A stretch of 64,000 bases of DNA from Bacteroidota bacterium. Lineage in GTDB: Bacteria > Bacteroidota > Bacteroidia > UKL13-3. Below are positions 1-6,320 of the stretch, piece after piece. Under the pieces are notes generated by a model that was given only the letters and a program-made list of their open reading frames with translations, ran no database searches and had not been told where the DNA came from. The number at the start of each line of letters is the position of its first letter. Within the stretch, counting starts at the first letter, position 1. The DNA lies in contig JAIXSO010000046.1 in the NCBI GenBank assembly GCA_027484685.1, positions 16,150-80,149 of the forward strand. Direction: 5' to 3'. Position numbers and translations under genes: made by a program.

Positions 1-48
1 GGTTTTTCCGCTGCCACTTGGCGCACAAAATATAATTACTTTATTCAT
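1..48 (-). CDS. gmk: Guanylate kinase, N-terminal fragment cut by the window edge
   Basis: The first 16 codons on the minus strand read MNKVIIFCAPSGSGKT, an ATG start followed by a P-loop (APSGSGKT) at the extreme N-terminus, as in Bacteroidota guanylate kinases (GMP + ATP to GDP + ADP). The gene lies directly downstream of yicC on the same strand, a common pairing. The rest of the gene is beyond position 1, so the identity rests on the P-loop context and the neighbour. Confidence 0.75.
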   Translation of the reverse strand, partial: MNKVIIFCAPSGSGKT

Positions 49-143
49 TTATTCTTTTTTTGTTTCCCGCAGATTTCGTTGATAACCGCAGAAATCTGTA
101 TAATTAATTTCTGTGAAATCTGTGCCATCTGTGGCTGATATAA
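49..143. repeat. Degenerate CAGATTTC / GAAATCTG repeat between yicC and gmk
   Basis: The spacer holds several imperfect copies of a GAAATCTG-type word in both orientations (cgcagatttc, cgcagaaatctg, ctgtgaaatctgtg, catctgtggc). Its style resembles the CACAGAG words around the GxxExxY gene at 32.3-32.95 kb. It can fold into weak hairpins. No function can be shown. Confidence 0.4.
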
Positions 144-1016
144 TTAGCAAATATTATTGATTTGTTCCTTAATTTTCTCTAATTCATCTTTCATTTCTAC
201 CACCAATCGCTGCATATTGCTATCGTTGCTTTTGCTACCAATTGTATTGATTTCTCTGCCCATTTCTTGAGCTATAAAACCTAATTTTTTACCATTAGTA
301 TCTTGTTTTAAAGTTTCTAAAAAGAAAGTACAATGCTCGGTTAACCTCGATTTTTCCTCGTTAATATCTAGTTTTTCAATATAATAAATCAACTCTTGTT
401 CAAAACGGTTTTTATCAATCAAATCGGTTTGTAAACTACTTAATTCCTTAGCAATTTTGGCTCTTACATTTTCTATTCTTGCTGTTTCAAAAGGCGCTAA
501 CGCAATCAATTTACCTTGAATACTTTGGCATAAATTAATCAATTCAGTGGCTAAAATTTCACCTTCGCGTGTTCTAAATTTATTAAACTCAACCAAGGCA
601 TTATTAACAGTATTCACAATTATTTTCCAATCATCTTCATTGGTGCCTTCATCCTCCTTACTTTGAATAATTCCGGGAAAATCAAAAATTGATTTATAAA
701 GTTGATTACTTGGTATATTAGTTTGTAAAGAAAGGTTGTTTATTTGAGTTAAATAAAATTGCGCCACATCTTGATTGATGGGCAAATATGAATCGTTGGT
801 GTTTTTGCTTGTGATATTAATACTAATGCTAATGCTGCCTCTTTCTAGCTTTTTCGATAAATCATTGCGCAGCTCCAACTCCTTATTTTGCAAATTGCGG
901 GGCATACGAATATTAATATCTAAAAACTTACCATTTAAAGCTTTAATATCTACTTTGCATAAAAATTGGTCTGTATCGGTTTCAGCTTGCCCAAAACCCG
1001 TCATTGATTTTATCAT
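144..1016 (-). CDS. yicC: YicC/YloC family endoribonuclease-like protein
   Basis: The 290-residue protein begins MIKSMTGFGQAE, the signature start of the YicC family, and ends with the conserved C-terminal block (EMGREINTIGSKSND, VEMKDELEKIKEQINNI). Members are RNA-binding endoribonucleases implicated in sRNA turnover and stationary-phase fitness. An ATG lies three codons upstream, but the family start MIKSMTGFG favours position 1016. It is followed on the same strand by gmk after 95 bases. Length and motifs are normal for the family. Confidence 0.9.
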   Translation of the reverse strand: MIKSMTGFGQAETDTDQFLCKVDIKALNGKFLDINIRMPRNLQNKELELRNDLSKKLERGSISISINITSKNTNDSYLPINQDVAQFYLTQINNLSLQTNIPSNQLYKSIFDFPGIIQSKEDEGTNEDDWKIIVNTVNNALVEFNKFRTREGEILATELINLCQSIQGKLIALAPFETARIENVRAKIAKELSSLQTDLIDKNRFEQELIYYIEKLDINEEKSRLTEHCTFFLETLKQDTNGKKLGFIAQEMGREINTIGSKSNDSNMQRLVVEMKDELEKIKEQINNIC

Positions 1017-1167
1017 AATTTTCAAAAAAAAGAAAGCGAAAGTAGGTTAAATTTGTGAATTATGATTTATGATTTGTGAAGTTCACTATAAGTATTGAAT
1101 TCATTAGCATCAAGACAAAAATCAAAACTCACTTAATCTTTTAATCATGCAATCATTCAATTTAGCT

Positions 1168-1175
1168 TATATTTG
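1168..1175 (+). promoter_or_regulatory. Bacteroidota -7 box before crcB, apparently leaderless
   Basis: TATATTTG fits the TAnnTTTG consensus and ends 6 bases before the crcB ATG at 1182, so transcription would begin at or next to the start codon. No clear -33 TTG was found at the usual distance, which lowers confidence. Confidence 0.45.
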
Positions 1176-1181
1176 CCTTTC

Positions 1182-1568
1182 ATGAAATCAATAATTTTTG
1201 TAGCCCTTGGAGGTGCTTTGGGAGCGGTTTTACGCTATTTGTTTTCTGTATTGTTAAAAGATTACACCCAAGTACAGTTTCCAATTAACACCTTTTTGGT
1301 AAATGCCATAGGTTGCTTTTGCATTGGTTTGTGTTATGCTTTATTTTTAAATGCTTCGACTCCGCTCAGCAACCCCAATCATTTCGATACCATCAAATTG
1401 CTGCTTATAGTTGGCATATTAGGTGGTTTTACTACGTATTCATCATTCGCTTTTGAAACCATTACCATGTTCAAACAACAACTTTTTAAACAGGCTTTTG
1501 CTTATATTTTATTAACCAATTTGGTATGCATTGCTTTTGCTTACTTAGGATTTTCAATTAAAAGCTAA
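1182..1568 (+). CDS. crcB: CrcB/FluC fluoride channel
   Basis: The 128-residue protein has four hydrophobic segments and the family motifs (GGALGAVLRY near the N-terminus, NTFLVNAIGCF in helix 2, GGFTTYSSF in helix 3). FluC proteins assemble as inverted dimers in the inner membrane and export fluoride. A TTG start at 1173 is possible, but ATG 1182 gives the usual N-terminus. The stop overlaps the rsgA start (TAATG). The helix 2-3 loop (NASTPLSNPN) is encoded by a 28-base dispersed sequence also found at 57393-57420. Confidence 0.9.
   Translation: MKSIIFVALGGALGAVLRYLFSVLLKDYTQVQFPINTFLVNAIGCFCIGLCYALFLNASTPLSNPNHFDTIKLLLIVGILGGFTTYSSFAFETITMFKQQLFKQAFAYILLTNLVCIAFAYLGFSIKS
1351..1378. repeat. 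Dispersed 28-base repeat, copy inside crcB
   Basis: This sequence, beginning ATGCTTCGACTCCGCTCAGC, matches 57393-57420 at 27 of 28 positions. Here it is translated in frame as the loop between the second and third membrane helices of CrcB. The other copy overlaps the stop codon of the serine hydrolase gene. Confidence 0.75.
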
Positions 1569-2491
1569 TGGAAGGAATTGTTGTAAAATCAACGGGAAGT
1601 TGGTACGAAGTAATGAAACCCGATTTGCAAATTGTAAATTGTAGGTTAAAAGGTAAGTTTAGATTGCAAGGTTTAAAACACACCAATCCTGTTACTGTTG
1701 GCGATAAAGTAAATTTTGAAATGGAACCCAATAGCGAAAATGGTGTGATTTTTTCAATTGAAAATCGAAAAAATTATATCATTCGTAAGGCTAGCAATCT
1801 TTCAAAACAAACACACATTATAGCCAGTAATATTGACCAAGCTATATTAATGGTAACTATTGCTTTTCCTACTACTTCGCTAGGTTTTATTGATCGTTTT
1901 TTAGCTACAGCCGAAGCTTACCATATTCCAACTACCATTATTTTTAATAAAGTAGATTTATGTACGGATATATTGGATGATGTATTGAACGATACCATTC
2001 ATTTATACCATAATCAAGTTGGGTATAATTACATAAAAACTTCCGTAAATGACCAAATAGGGTTAGATGAAGTAAAGGCTTTATTGAAAGATAAAACCAC
2101 TTTGGTTGCAGGTCATTCGGGTGTGGGGAAATCATCTCTTTTAAACGGAATTGAGCCTAACTTAAATTTAAAAACTGGTGAAATTTCAAAGTCGAGTTTT
2201 AATGGGCAACATACCACCACTTTTGCACAAATGCATCCATTGAGTTTTGGTGGATTTATTATTGATACACCTGGAATTAGAGAGTTTGGAGTAGTAGATT
2301 TAAACAATGCAGAACTATCGCATTATTTTAAAGAAATGAAACCCTATATTGGTAAATGTAAATTCAATAATTGCAAACACATGAACGAACCTCAATGCGC
2401 GGTTTTAGAAGCCATTGAACAAGGTATTATTCCTGCCGAACGTTATCAAAGTTACCTCAGCATCATGGCCAACGAAGATGTGTTTAATTAG
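1568..2491 (+). CDS. rsgA: Ribosome small subunit-dependent GTPase A
   Basis: The 307-residue protein has an N-terminal OB fold followed by a circularly permuted GTPase with motif order NKVD (G4), GHSGVGKSSL (G1), DTPGI (G3). A C-terminal zinc-binding Cys/His cluster follows (CKFNNCKHMNEPQC). RsgA hydrolyses GTP on the 30S subunit late in assembly. The start overlaps the crcB stop, so the two are probably cotranscribed. Length and motif order are typical. Confidence 0.95.
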   Translation: MEGIVVKSTGSWYEVMKPDLQIVNCRLKGKFRLQGLKHTNPVTVGDKVNFEMEPNSENGVIFSIENRKNYIIRKASNLSKQTHIIASNIDQAILMVTIAFPTTSLGFIDRFLATAEAYHIPTTIIFNKVDLCTDILDDVLNDTIHLYHNQVGYNYIKTSVNDQIGLDEVKALLKDKTTLVAGHSGVGKSSLLNGIEPNLNLKTGEISKSSFNGQHTTTFAQMHPLSFGGFIIDTPGIREFGVVDLNNAELSHYFKEMKPYIGKCKFNNCKHMNEPQCAVLEAIEQGIIPAERYQSYLSIMANEDVFN

Positions 2492-2502
2492 GGTTGTATG
2501 AA

Positions 2503-3399
2503 ATGACTTTTGAAGAATATTTTACCTATTTAAACCAACTTGTAAAAGTTGAAAATATTCAGAGTGAATCATTTTCTGAAAATTTAGCTATACTATTAAA
2601 AGCATTTATTGATTATAAAAATGGTTCTTCTAATATTGAATTCAAAAATTGCGGGCTGTCAAATTCCCCTCAAAAAGAGGGGTTGTCGCAGACCGGGGAG
2701 TTAAAAAAGCCATATAGAGTTATTGCTATTAATGATATTATTTTAACTCAAAATCCAATTACAGAACTGCCTTTTAACCCTAATTTGAAAGAAAAAGCAA
2801 AGCAGTTAAGGCAAGCTAGAAATTTATCGGAAGTATTGTTTTGGAAACAAGTAACTAAAGGTGGTTTTCATAATATTGACTTTGATAGGCAACGAGTTAT
2901 TGGTAACTATATAGTCGATTTCTATGTTAAAAGGTTCGGTTTGGTTATTGAAATTGATGGTTCTAGCCACGATAGTAAAATGGAGTATGATATTGAAAGA
3001 GAAGCATTTTTAAAGCAGTTGGGCTTAAAGGTTTTTCGAATTAAAGTAGTTGATGTTTTTAAACGTTTAACTTATGTAATGCAAGAGTTAGAGGGTTTTT
3101 TTATTGAGAATTATGCTGATAATTTTGATGGAAATACATTGATTTTGCCACCCCGGTCTTCTACCGATAATTATCGGTACACCCCTCCTTCGGAAGGGAA
3201 TTTTGTTCCCGAACAATTTTCACAAGAGCAGTTTCATAAAATCGTACCAAAGCACATATACAATTTTAAAATAGGTAATTTCGATCCAATAATTTATTGG
3301 TTTGAGTTAAATAAAAACAAGAGTTTTACTCATGATGATTTTTTACATTTTCAAAAAATTATTATTGCAATTGAACAAACGAAAAAGATATATAATTAA
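2503..3399 (+). CDS. Chimeric ORF: unknown protein carrying an in-frame DUF559 nuclease domain
   Basis: The 298-residue reading frame has three parts. Residues 1-52 and the last ~65 residues match no family I recognise. The middle (about 85-205) is a DUF559/Vsr-like PD-(D/E)XK nuclease domain with RQRVIGNYIVDFYV, VIEIDGSSHD and LGLKVFRI. The two junctions are low-complexity and are encoded by matching inverted repeats at 2661-2698 and 3151-3204, as if an element carrying DUF559 had inserted in frame. ATG 2503 is preferred over TTG 2494. It lies 11 bases after rsgA. Endonuclease activity is inferred from the fold only; the chimera may not be translated as one functional protein. Confidence 0.7.
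   Translation: MTFEEYFTYLNQLVKVENIQSESFSENLAILLKAFIDYKNGSSNIEFKNCGLSNSPQKEGLSQTGELKKPYRVIAINDIILTQNPITELPFNPNLKEKAKQLRQARNLSEVLFWKQVTKGGFHNIDFDRQRVIGNYIVDFYVKRFGLVIEIDGSSHDSKMEYDIEREAFLKQLGLKVFRIKVVDVFKRLTYVMQELEGFFIENYADNFDGNTLILPPRSSTDNYRYTPPSEGNFVPEQFSQEQFHKIVPKHIYNFKIGNFDPIIYWFELNKNKSFTHDDFLHFQKIIIAIEQTKKIYN
2661..2698. repeat. Left inverted repeat of the DUF559 unit
   Basis: It carries a small hairpin (CCCCTC, five A, GAGGGG) and then AGACCGGGG. The words AAATTCCC, GAGGGGT and AGACCGGGG recur in the same order in the reverse complement of 3151-3204. Confidence 0.7.
3151..3204. repeat. Right inverted repeat of the DUF559 unit
   Basis: It contains CCCCGGTCT, ACCCCTC and GGGAATTTT, the inverse of the left repeat. 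Between them lies a perfect 18-base palindrome at 3162-3179 (TACCGATAATTATCGGTA). A related 14-base palindrome occurs at 6293-6306. Confidence 0.7.
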
Positions 3400-3402
3400 C
3401 CC

Positions 3403-3447
3403 ATGCGTATTATTATTCAACGAGTTACAAAAGTTAATATTAAATAA
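3403..3447 (+). pseudogene. Truncated copy of the dtd 5' end
   Basis: ATG at 3403 opens MRIIIQRVTKVNIK then a stop. Positions 3401-3428 match 4291-4318, the start of the intact dtd gene, at 27 of 28 bases. The first nine residues equal those of Dtd and the sequence then diverges. It begins three bases after the stop of the upstream ORF, the same spacing the intact dtd has from the toxin gene. It looks like a remnant left when the toxin-antitoxin island was inserted. Confidence 0.75.
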
Positions 3448-3492
3448 ATTAAAGCATAAAATGTTTTATTCAAAACCACATATATTTATGTT

Positions 3493-3693
3493 ATGACAAA
3501 ACTATTGGAAAAAGCATTTGAGGAATTAAACAAATTGCCCGAAAATGAGCAAGATAATTTTGCACAACTCATTATTGAAGATTTGAAATGGGATAATTCT
3601 TTTGAAACTTCATCAGATACTTTATTATCTATGGCTAATGAAGCAATTGAAGAATATAAATCTGGAAATACAAAACCGTTTGAAGAACTATGA
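3493..3693 (+). CDS. Type II antitoxin-like protein, partner truncated
   Basis: The 66-residue protein (MTKLLEKAFEELNKLPENEQDNF ... ANEAIEEYKSGNTKPFEEL) resembles a family of small antitoxins encoded before RelE/ParE-fold toxins starting MKSxTTxRF. Its stop overlaps ATG 3690 (ATGA) of a downstream ORF with exactly that toxin start, but the toxin is cut short after about 17 matching residues. TATATTTA lies at 3481-3488, five bases before the start, so the transcript may be leaderless. The assignment rests on sequence style and the overlapping partner. Confidence 0.6.
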   Translation: MTKLLEKAFEELNKLPENEQDNFAQLIIEDLKWDNSFETSSDTLLSMANEAIEEYKSGNTKPFEEL

Positions 3694-3776
3694 AATCTGT
3701 AACAACTTTACGTTTCAAAAAATGTTACAGTAAATTACTTGTAATGATGTTTGTTTTGTTCAAATTAGATTTATAA
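3690..3776 (+). pseudogene. Truncated RelE-like toxin remnant
   Basis: ATG 3690 overlaps the antitoxin stop. The 28-residue ORF starts MKSVTTLRFKKCYSKLL, like toxins of this pair type, then turns into an unrelated hydrophobic tail and stops. Family toxins are roughly 85-95 residues. The junction near 3741 runs into the promoter of the next module, suggesting a deletion or a second insertion. Confidence 0.55.
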
Positions 3777-3781
3777 ATTTG
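3751..3781 (+). promoter_or_regulatory. Promoter of the second toxin-antitoxin module, leaderless
   Basis: TTG at 3751-3753 and TAAATTTG at 3774-3781 are 20 bases apart and fit the TTG / TAnnTTTG consensus. The antitoxin ATG at 3787 lies five bases beyond, so the mRNA probably starts at or beside the start codon. Confidence 0.6.
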
Positions 3782-3786
3782 TTATT

Positions 3787-4002
3787 ATGATTCATACAAT
3801 TGAAATAGATGACAATACAGAATTGGGTAAAAAAGCCTTATCTATATTAGAAGATTTGGGAATTACTATTTATGATGAAAAAGTATTGAATCCACACATA
3901 AAAAAAGCATTGGATAAAAGTTTACAACAATCGTTAAATGGTAATTTAAGCAGCAATGCTGAGGTGATTAAACGAACCAAAGAATGGTTGAATTCGAAAT
4001 AA
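3787..4002 (+). CDS. Antitoxin-like protein of a RelE/ParE module
   Basis: The 71-residue hydrophilic protein (MIHTIEIDDNTELGKKALSILEDLGITIYDEK ... VIKRTKEWLNSK) lies directly before, and overlaps by 19 bases, a RelE/ParE-type toxin gene. Size, position and overlap are those of a type II antitoxin: DNA binding at one end, toxin neutralisation at the other. I do not recognise the exact family. Confidence 0.6.
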   Translation: MIHTIEIDDNTELGKKALSILEDLGITIYDEKVLNPHIKKALDKSLQQSLNGNLSSNAEVIKRTKEWLNSK

Positions 4003-4289
4003 AATGGAATAATAGTGCTGAGGAAAGCCTTAGGCAAATTTTAGAGTTCTACTTTATTCAAAATGGTTCAGTCGAATATAGTTTAAAACTTCACGATGAA
4101 ATAATTGAAGGAATTGACGTTTTAAAAAAGTTTCCTAATGCAGGTAAACAAATTAATTACAAAGATATTTATGAATTAGTATTTGACAGGAATTCTGTTT
4201 TCTATACAGTTGAACAGAATACCATAATTATCCTTTTAGTTTGGGATAATAGGCAAAATCCTGAAAAGCTTTCAAAATATTTTAACTAA
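3984..4289 (+). CDS. RelE/ParE family toxin
   Basis: The 101-residue protein has the RelE/ParE pattern: an N-terminal strand (FEIKWNNSAEESLRQILEFY), a helical pair, the FPNAGKQ turn after IDVLKKF, and C-terminal strands (RNSVFYTVEQNTIIILLVWDNRQNPEKL). Such toxins either cleave mRNA on the ribosome (RelE) or inhibit gyrase (ParE); the WDNRQNP ending is common in the ParE/RelE-like plasmid stabilisation group. Start ATG 3984 lies inside the antitoxin gene. The stop is three bases before dtd. Confidence 0.8.
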   Translation: MVEFEIKWNNSAEESLRQILEFYFIQNGSVEYSLKLHDEIIEGIDVLKKFPNAGKQINYKDIYELVFDRNSVFYTVEQNTIIILLVWDNRQNPEKLSKYFN

Positions 4290-4292
4290 TCC

Positions 4293-4745
4293 ATGCGCAT
4301 TATTATTCAACGAGTTACTGAAGCACAAGTACATATTGATAACAAACTATTTTCTGAAATTGGAAATGGATTATTAATTTTATTAGGAATTGAAGATGCC
4401 GACACCGAAGAGGATATCAATTGGTTGGCACAAAAAATAGTAAACCTTAGGGTGTTTAACGATGAAAATGGTGTGATGAATATATCTCTCCTAAATGCCA
4501 ATGCCGATATTTTACTAGTAAGTCAGTTTACGCTTTTTGCCTCTACTAAAAAAGGAAATCGCCCATCTTATATCAAAGCTAGCAGGCCAGAATTTGCCAT
4601 TCCTCTGTATGAAAAAATGATTGCAAAACTGCAAGAACTAATAGGCAAAAAAATAGCCACAGGAACATTTGGTGCCGATATGCAAATCAGCTTAACCAAT
4701 AATGGCCCTGTGACAATTATGATTGATAGTAAGTTGAAAGAGTAG
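4293..4745 (+). CDS. dtd: D-aminoacyl-tRNA deacylase
   Basis: The 150-residue protein starts MRIIIQRVTEAQVHID and carries the two active-site motifs, SQFTLFA and NNGPVTIMID (the Gly-Pro motif). It removes D-amino acids from mischarged tRNA and acts as a homodimer in the cytoplasm. Length is normal and the gene looks intact. Its first 26 bases are duplicated 890 bases upstream at 3403-3428, on the far side of the toxin-antitoxin genes. Confidence 0.93.
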   Translation: MRIIIQRVTEAQVHIDNKLFSEIGNGLLILLGIEDADTEEDINWLAQKIVNLRVFNDENGVMNISLLNANADILLVSQFTLFASTKKGNRPSYIKASRPEFAIPLYEKMIAKLQELIGKKIATGTFGADMQISLTNNGPVTIMIDSKLKE

Positions 4746-4769
4746 TTTTTGGAGTAGTTGATGGTTGGC

Positions 4770-4785
4770 GGTTGTCAGTTGATAG
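4770..4785. repeat. Left inverted repeat around the 161-residue orphan
   Basis: GGTTGTCAGTTGATAG is the exact reverse complement of 5372-5387. Weaker similarity extends about 13 bases outward on each side. The pair encloses one gene. Confidence 0.7.
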
Positions 4786-4810
4786 AAGTTCATGATTACT
4801 AAATTTCACA

Positions 4811-5296
4811 TTACATACGAAATCTTGATTTTCCATAAGTTAACCTTACAATAAAAACGGTTGAATTTAAATTCATTATGTCATTAGAATTCATAACAAT
4901 GTTTCTTCCTATGTTTATGTCGACTAGTCCTATATAAGTAAGCCCTATTTCAGGTCTAAACACAAAGGATGAATTATCAAAGTTTGAAAAATAAATAAAT
5001 TGAGCAGCACCATTTAACAATACATAAGTATAAGCCAAACCTGCTTTTAATCCATATATATTCTTTCCTTTTTCATTAAGCAATATTTCAGAGCAAAGGT
5101 GCACATTTCTATAAAACATTGCCCCCAGTTCATCGCCTCTTGTGCCATATGCTAATCCAAGTTCAATAGTCTTATAATTTTGATATTGATATCCTACTAT
5201 TCCATCAAAACCATCAATTCCTAAACCAAATTGAGCATTTGCTTTAGTTGCACAAAAAAGAATGGTAATAATAAGTAACTTTGATAATTGGCTCAA
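4811..5296 (-). CDS. Small secreted, possibly outer-membrane-barrel protein, unknown
   Basis: The 161-residue protein has an N-terminal signal peptide (MSQLSKLLIITILFCATKANAQ) and alternating Gly/Tyr-rich strands (GYQYQNYKTIELGLAYG, LKAGLAYTYVLL, RPEIGLTYIGLVDINIG, FIVRLTYG), compatible with a small beta-barrel or barrel-like outer membrane protein. I recognise no family. The only start giving the signal peptide is TTG 5296. The gene is alone, flanked by a perfect 16-base inverted repeat at 4770-4785 and 5372-5387. Confidence 0.65.
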   Translation of the reverse strand: MSQLSKLLIITILFCATKANAQFGLGIDGFDGIVGYQYQNYKTIELGLAYGTRGDELGAMFYRNVHLCSEILLNEKGKNIYGLKAGLAYTYVLLNGAAQFIYFSNFDNSSFVFRPEIGLTYIGLVDINIGRNIVMNSNDIMNLNSTVFIVRLTYGKSRFRM

Positions 5297-5371
5297 GATT
5301 CTATTATTAAATTGTATATTTAAGGTTATTGTTGATTAATTTTGTTGTTAATGTTCGTTTTCAAAAATTAC

Positions 5372-5387
5372 CTATCAACTGACAACC
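5372..5387. repeat. Right inverted repeat around the 161-residue orphan
   Basis: CTATCAACTGACAACC, the exact inverse of 4770-4785. Similar words (caactgtcaac, ctatcaactgcc) occur just after it and at 29649-29660. Confidence 0.7.
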
Positions 5388-5402
5388 AACAACTGTCAAC
5401 TA

Positions 5403-6095
5403 TTAGCTATTAACTAACTGCAACAAACTTTCGAACATCGTGCGTCCGTCAGTATTGTAAATGTCAGCATCTACCGCGCGTTCAGGGTGTGGCATCATGC
5501 CAAACACATTGCGGTTTTTGTTACAAATTCCAGCTATGTTATCTAAAGCGCCATTAGGATTGGTTTCATCAGAAACGTTTCCATTTTCATCGCAGTATCT
5601 AAATAATATTTGGTCGTTGGCTTTTAATTCTTGTAATAATTCATCGTTGCAATAAAATCTACCTTCGCCATGCGCAATAGGAATTTTCAAAGCTTTTCCT
5701 ACTTCGTTTAAGCTAGTAATTTTACTGTTATTGGTTTCGGTTTTTATAAATACATTTTTGCAATTAAACTTTTGATGGTCGTTGTGCAACAATGCGCCTG
5801 GTAATAGACCGCTTTCGCATAAAATTTGAAAACCATTACAAACTCCCCAAACCAATCCGCCATTATTGGCAAATTCAATTACACTTTGCATAATAGGCGA
5901 AAAACGAGCAATTGCACCGCTGCGTAAATAATCGCCATAGCTAAAACCACCTGGTAAAAATACCAAATCTACATTTTGTAAATCAGTATCTTTATGCCAA
6001 AGTTCTACTACTTCTTGGCCAAACATGTTTTGAAATGCCCAAACTGCGTCTTTATCGCAATTACTTCCCGGAAATATTAATACACCTATTTTCAT
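5403..6095 (-). CDS. purQ: Phosphoribosylformylglycinamidine synthase, glutaminase subunit
   Basis: The 230-residue protein is a class I glutamine amidotransferase. It has the N-terminal [21 protein letters not shown] typical of PurQ, the nucleophile Cys in [11 protein letters not shown], and the His/Glu pair in [10 protein letters not shown]. It supplies ammonia from glutamine to PurL in the fourth step of purine synthesis. PurL and PurS are not in the window. Length and motifs are complete. Confidence 0.93.
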   Translation of the reverse strand: MKIGVLIFPGSNCDKDAVWAFQNMFGQEVVELWHKDTDLQNVDLVFLPGGFSYGDYLRSGAIARFSPIMQSVIEFANNGGLVWGVCNGFQILCESGLLPGALLHNDHQKFNCKNVFIKTETNNSKITSLNEVGKALKIPIAHGEGRFYCNDELLQELKANDQILFRYCDENGNVSDETNPNGALDNIAGICNKNRNVFGMMPHPERAVDADIYNTDGRTMFESLLQLVNS

Positions 6096-6100
6096 TCTTA

Positions 6101-6136
6101 TAGCTTTCGGCAGCTGGCTTCTGGCAGCTAGCCATT
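6101..6136. repeat. GGCAGCTGGCTTCTGGCAGC-type dispersed word
   Basis: A tandem, partly palindromic run of CTGGCTTCTGGC words upstream of purQ. Related runs lie at 33958-33988, 34013-34048 and 53734-53766, all intergenic. Confidence 0.5.
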
Positions 6137-6162
6137 TGTTTATTTGTTTTTTTGTGCGGGAT

Positions 6163-6260
6163 CGTCATCCTGATTCCGCCAAAGCGGAAGAAGGAACTTT
6201 GTTACACCCTGTAAAGATGCTTTCTCGCTTTGGCGGGATATGCTGTTCCTCAGCATGACG
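6163..6260. repeat. CGTCAT...ATGACG inverted-repeat element
   Basis: The ends are CGTCATCCTGA and TCAGCATGACG (inverse with one mismatch). Inside lies a second inverted pair, CCGCCAAAGCG (6175-6185) and CGCTTTGGCGG (near 6225-6236), so the whole forms a two-level hairpin. It contains no gene. Related CGTCAT words occur at 16163 and 28904. It fills the purQ-thiL gap together with the palindrome at 6293-6306. Confidence 0.55.
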
Positions 6261-6320
6261 TTCATGCCTTATTTATTGTCCAAGGTTGGTTGCCGATAGC
6301 TATCGGTACTCACCAACCTT

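Noticed and set aside
1026..1181. Fluoride riboswitch before crcB
   Set aside because: No fluoride aptamer consensus was seen, and the -7 box close to the ATG leaves no room for a leader.
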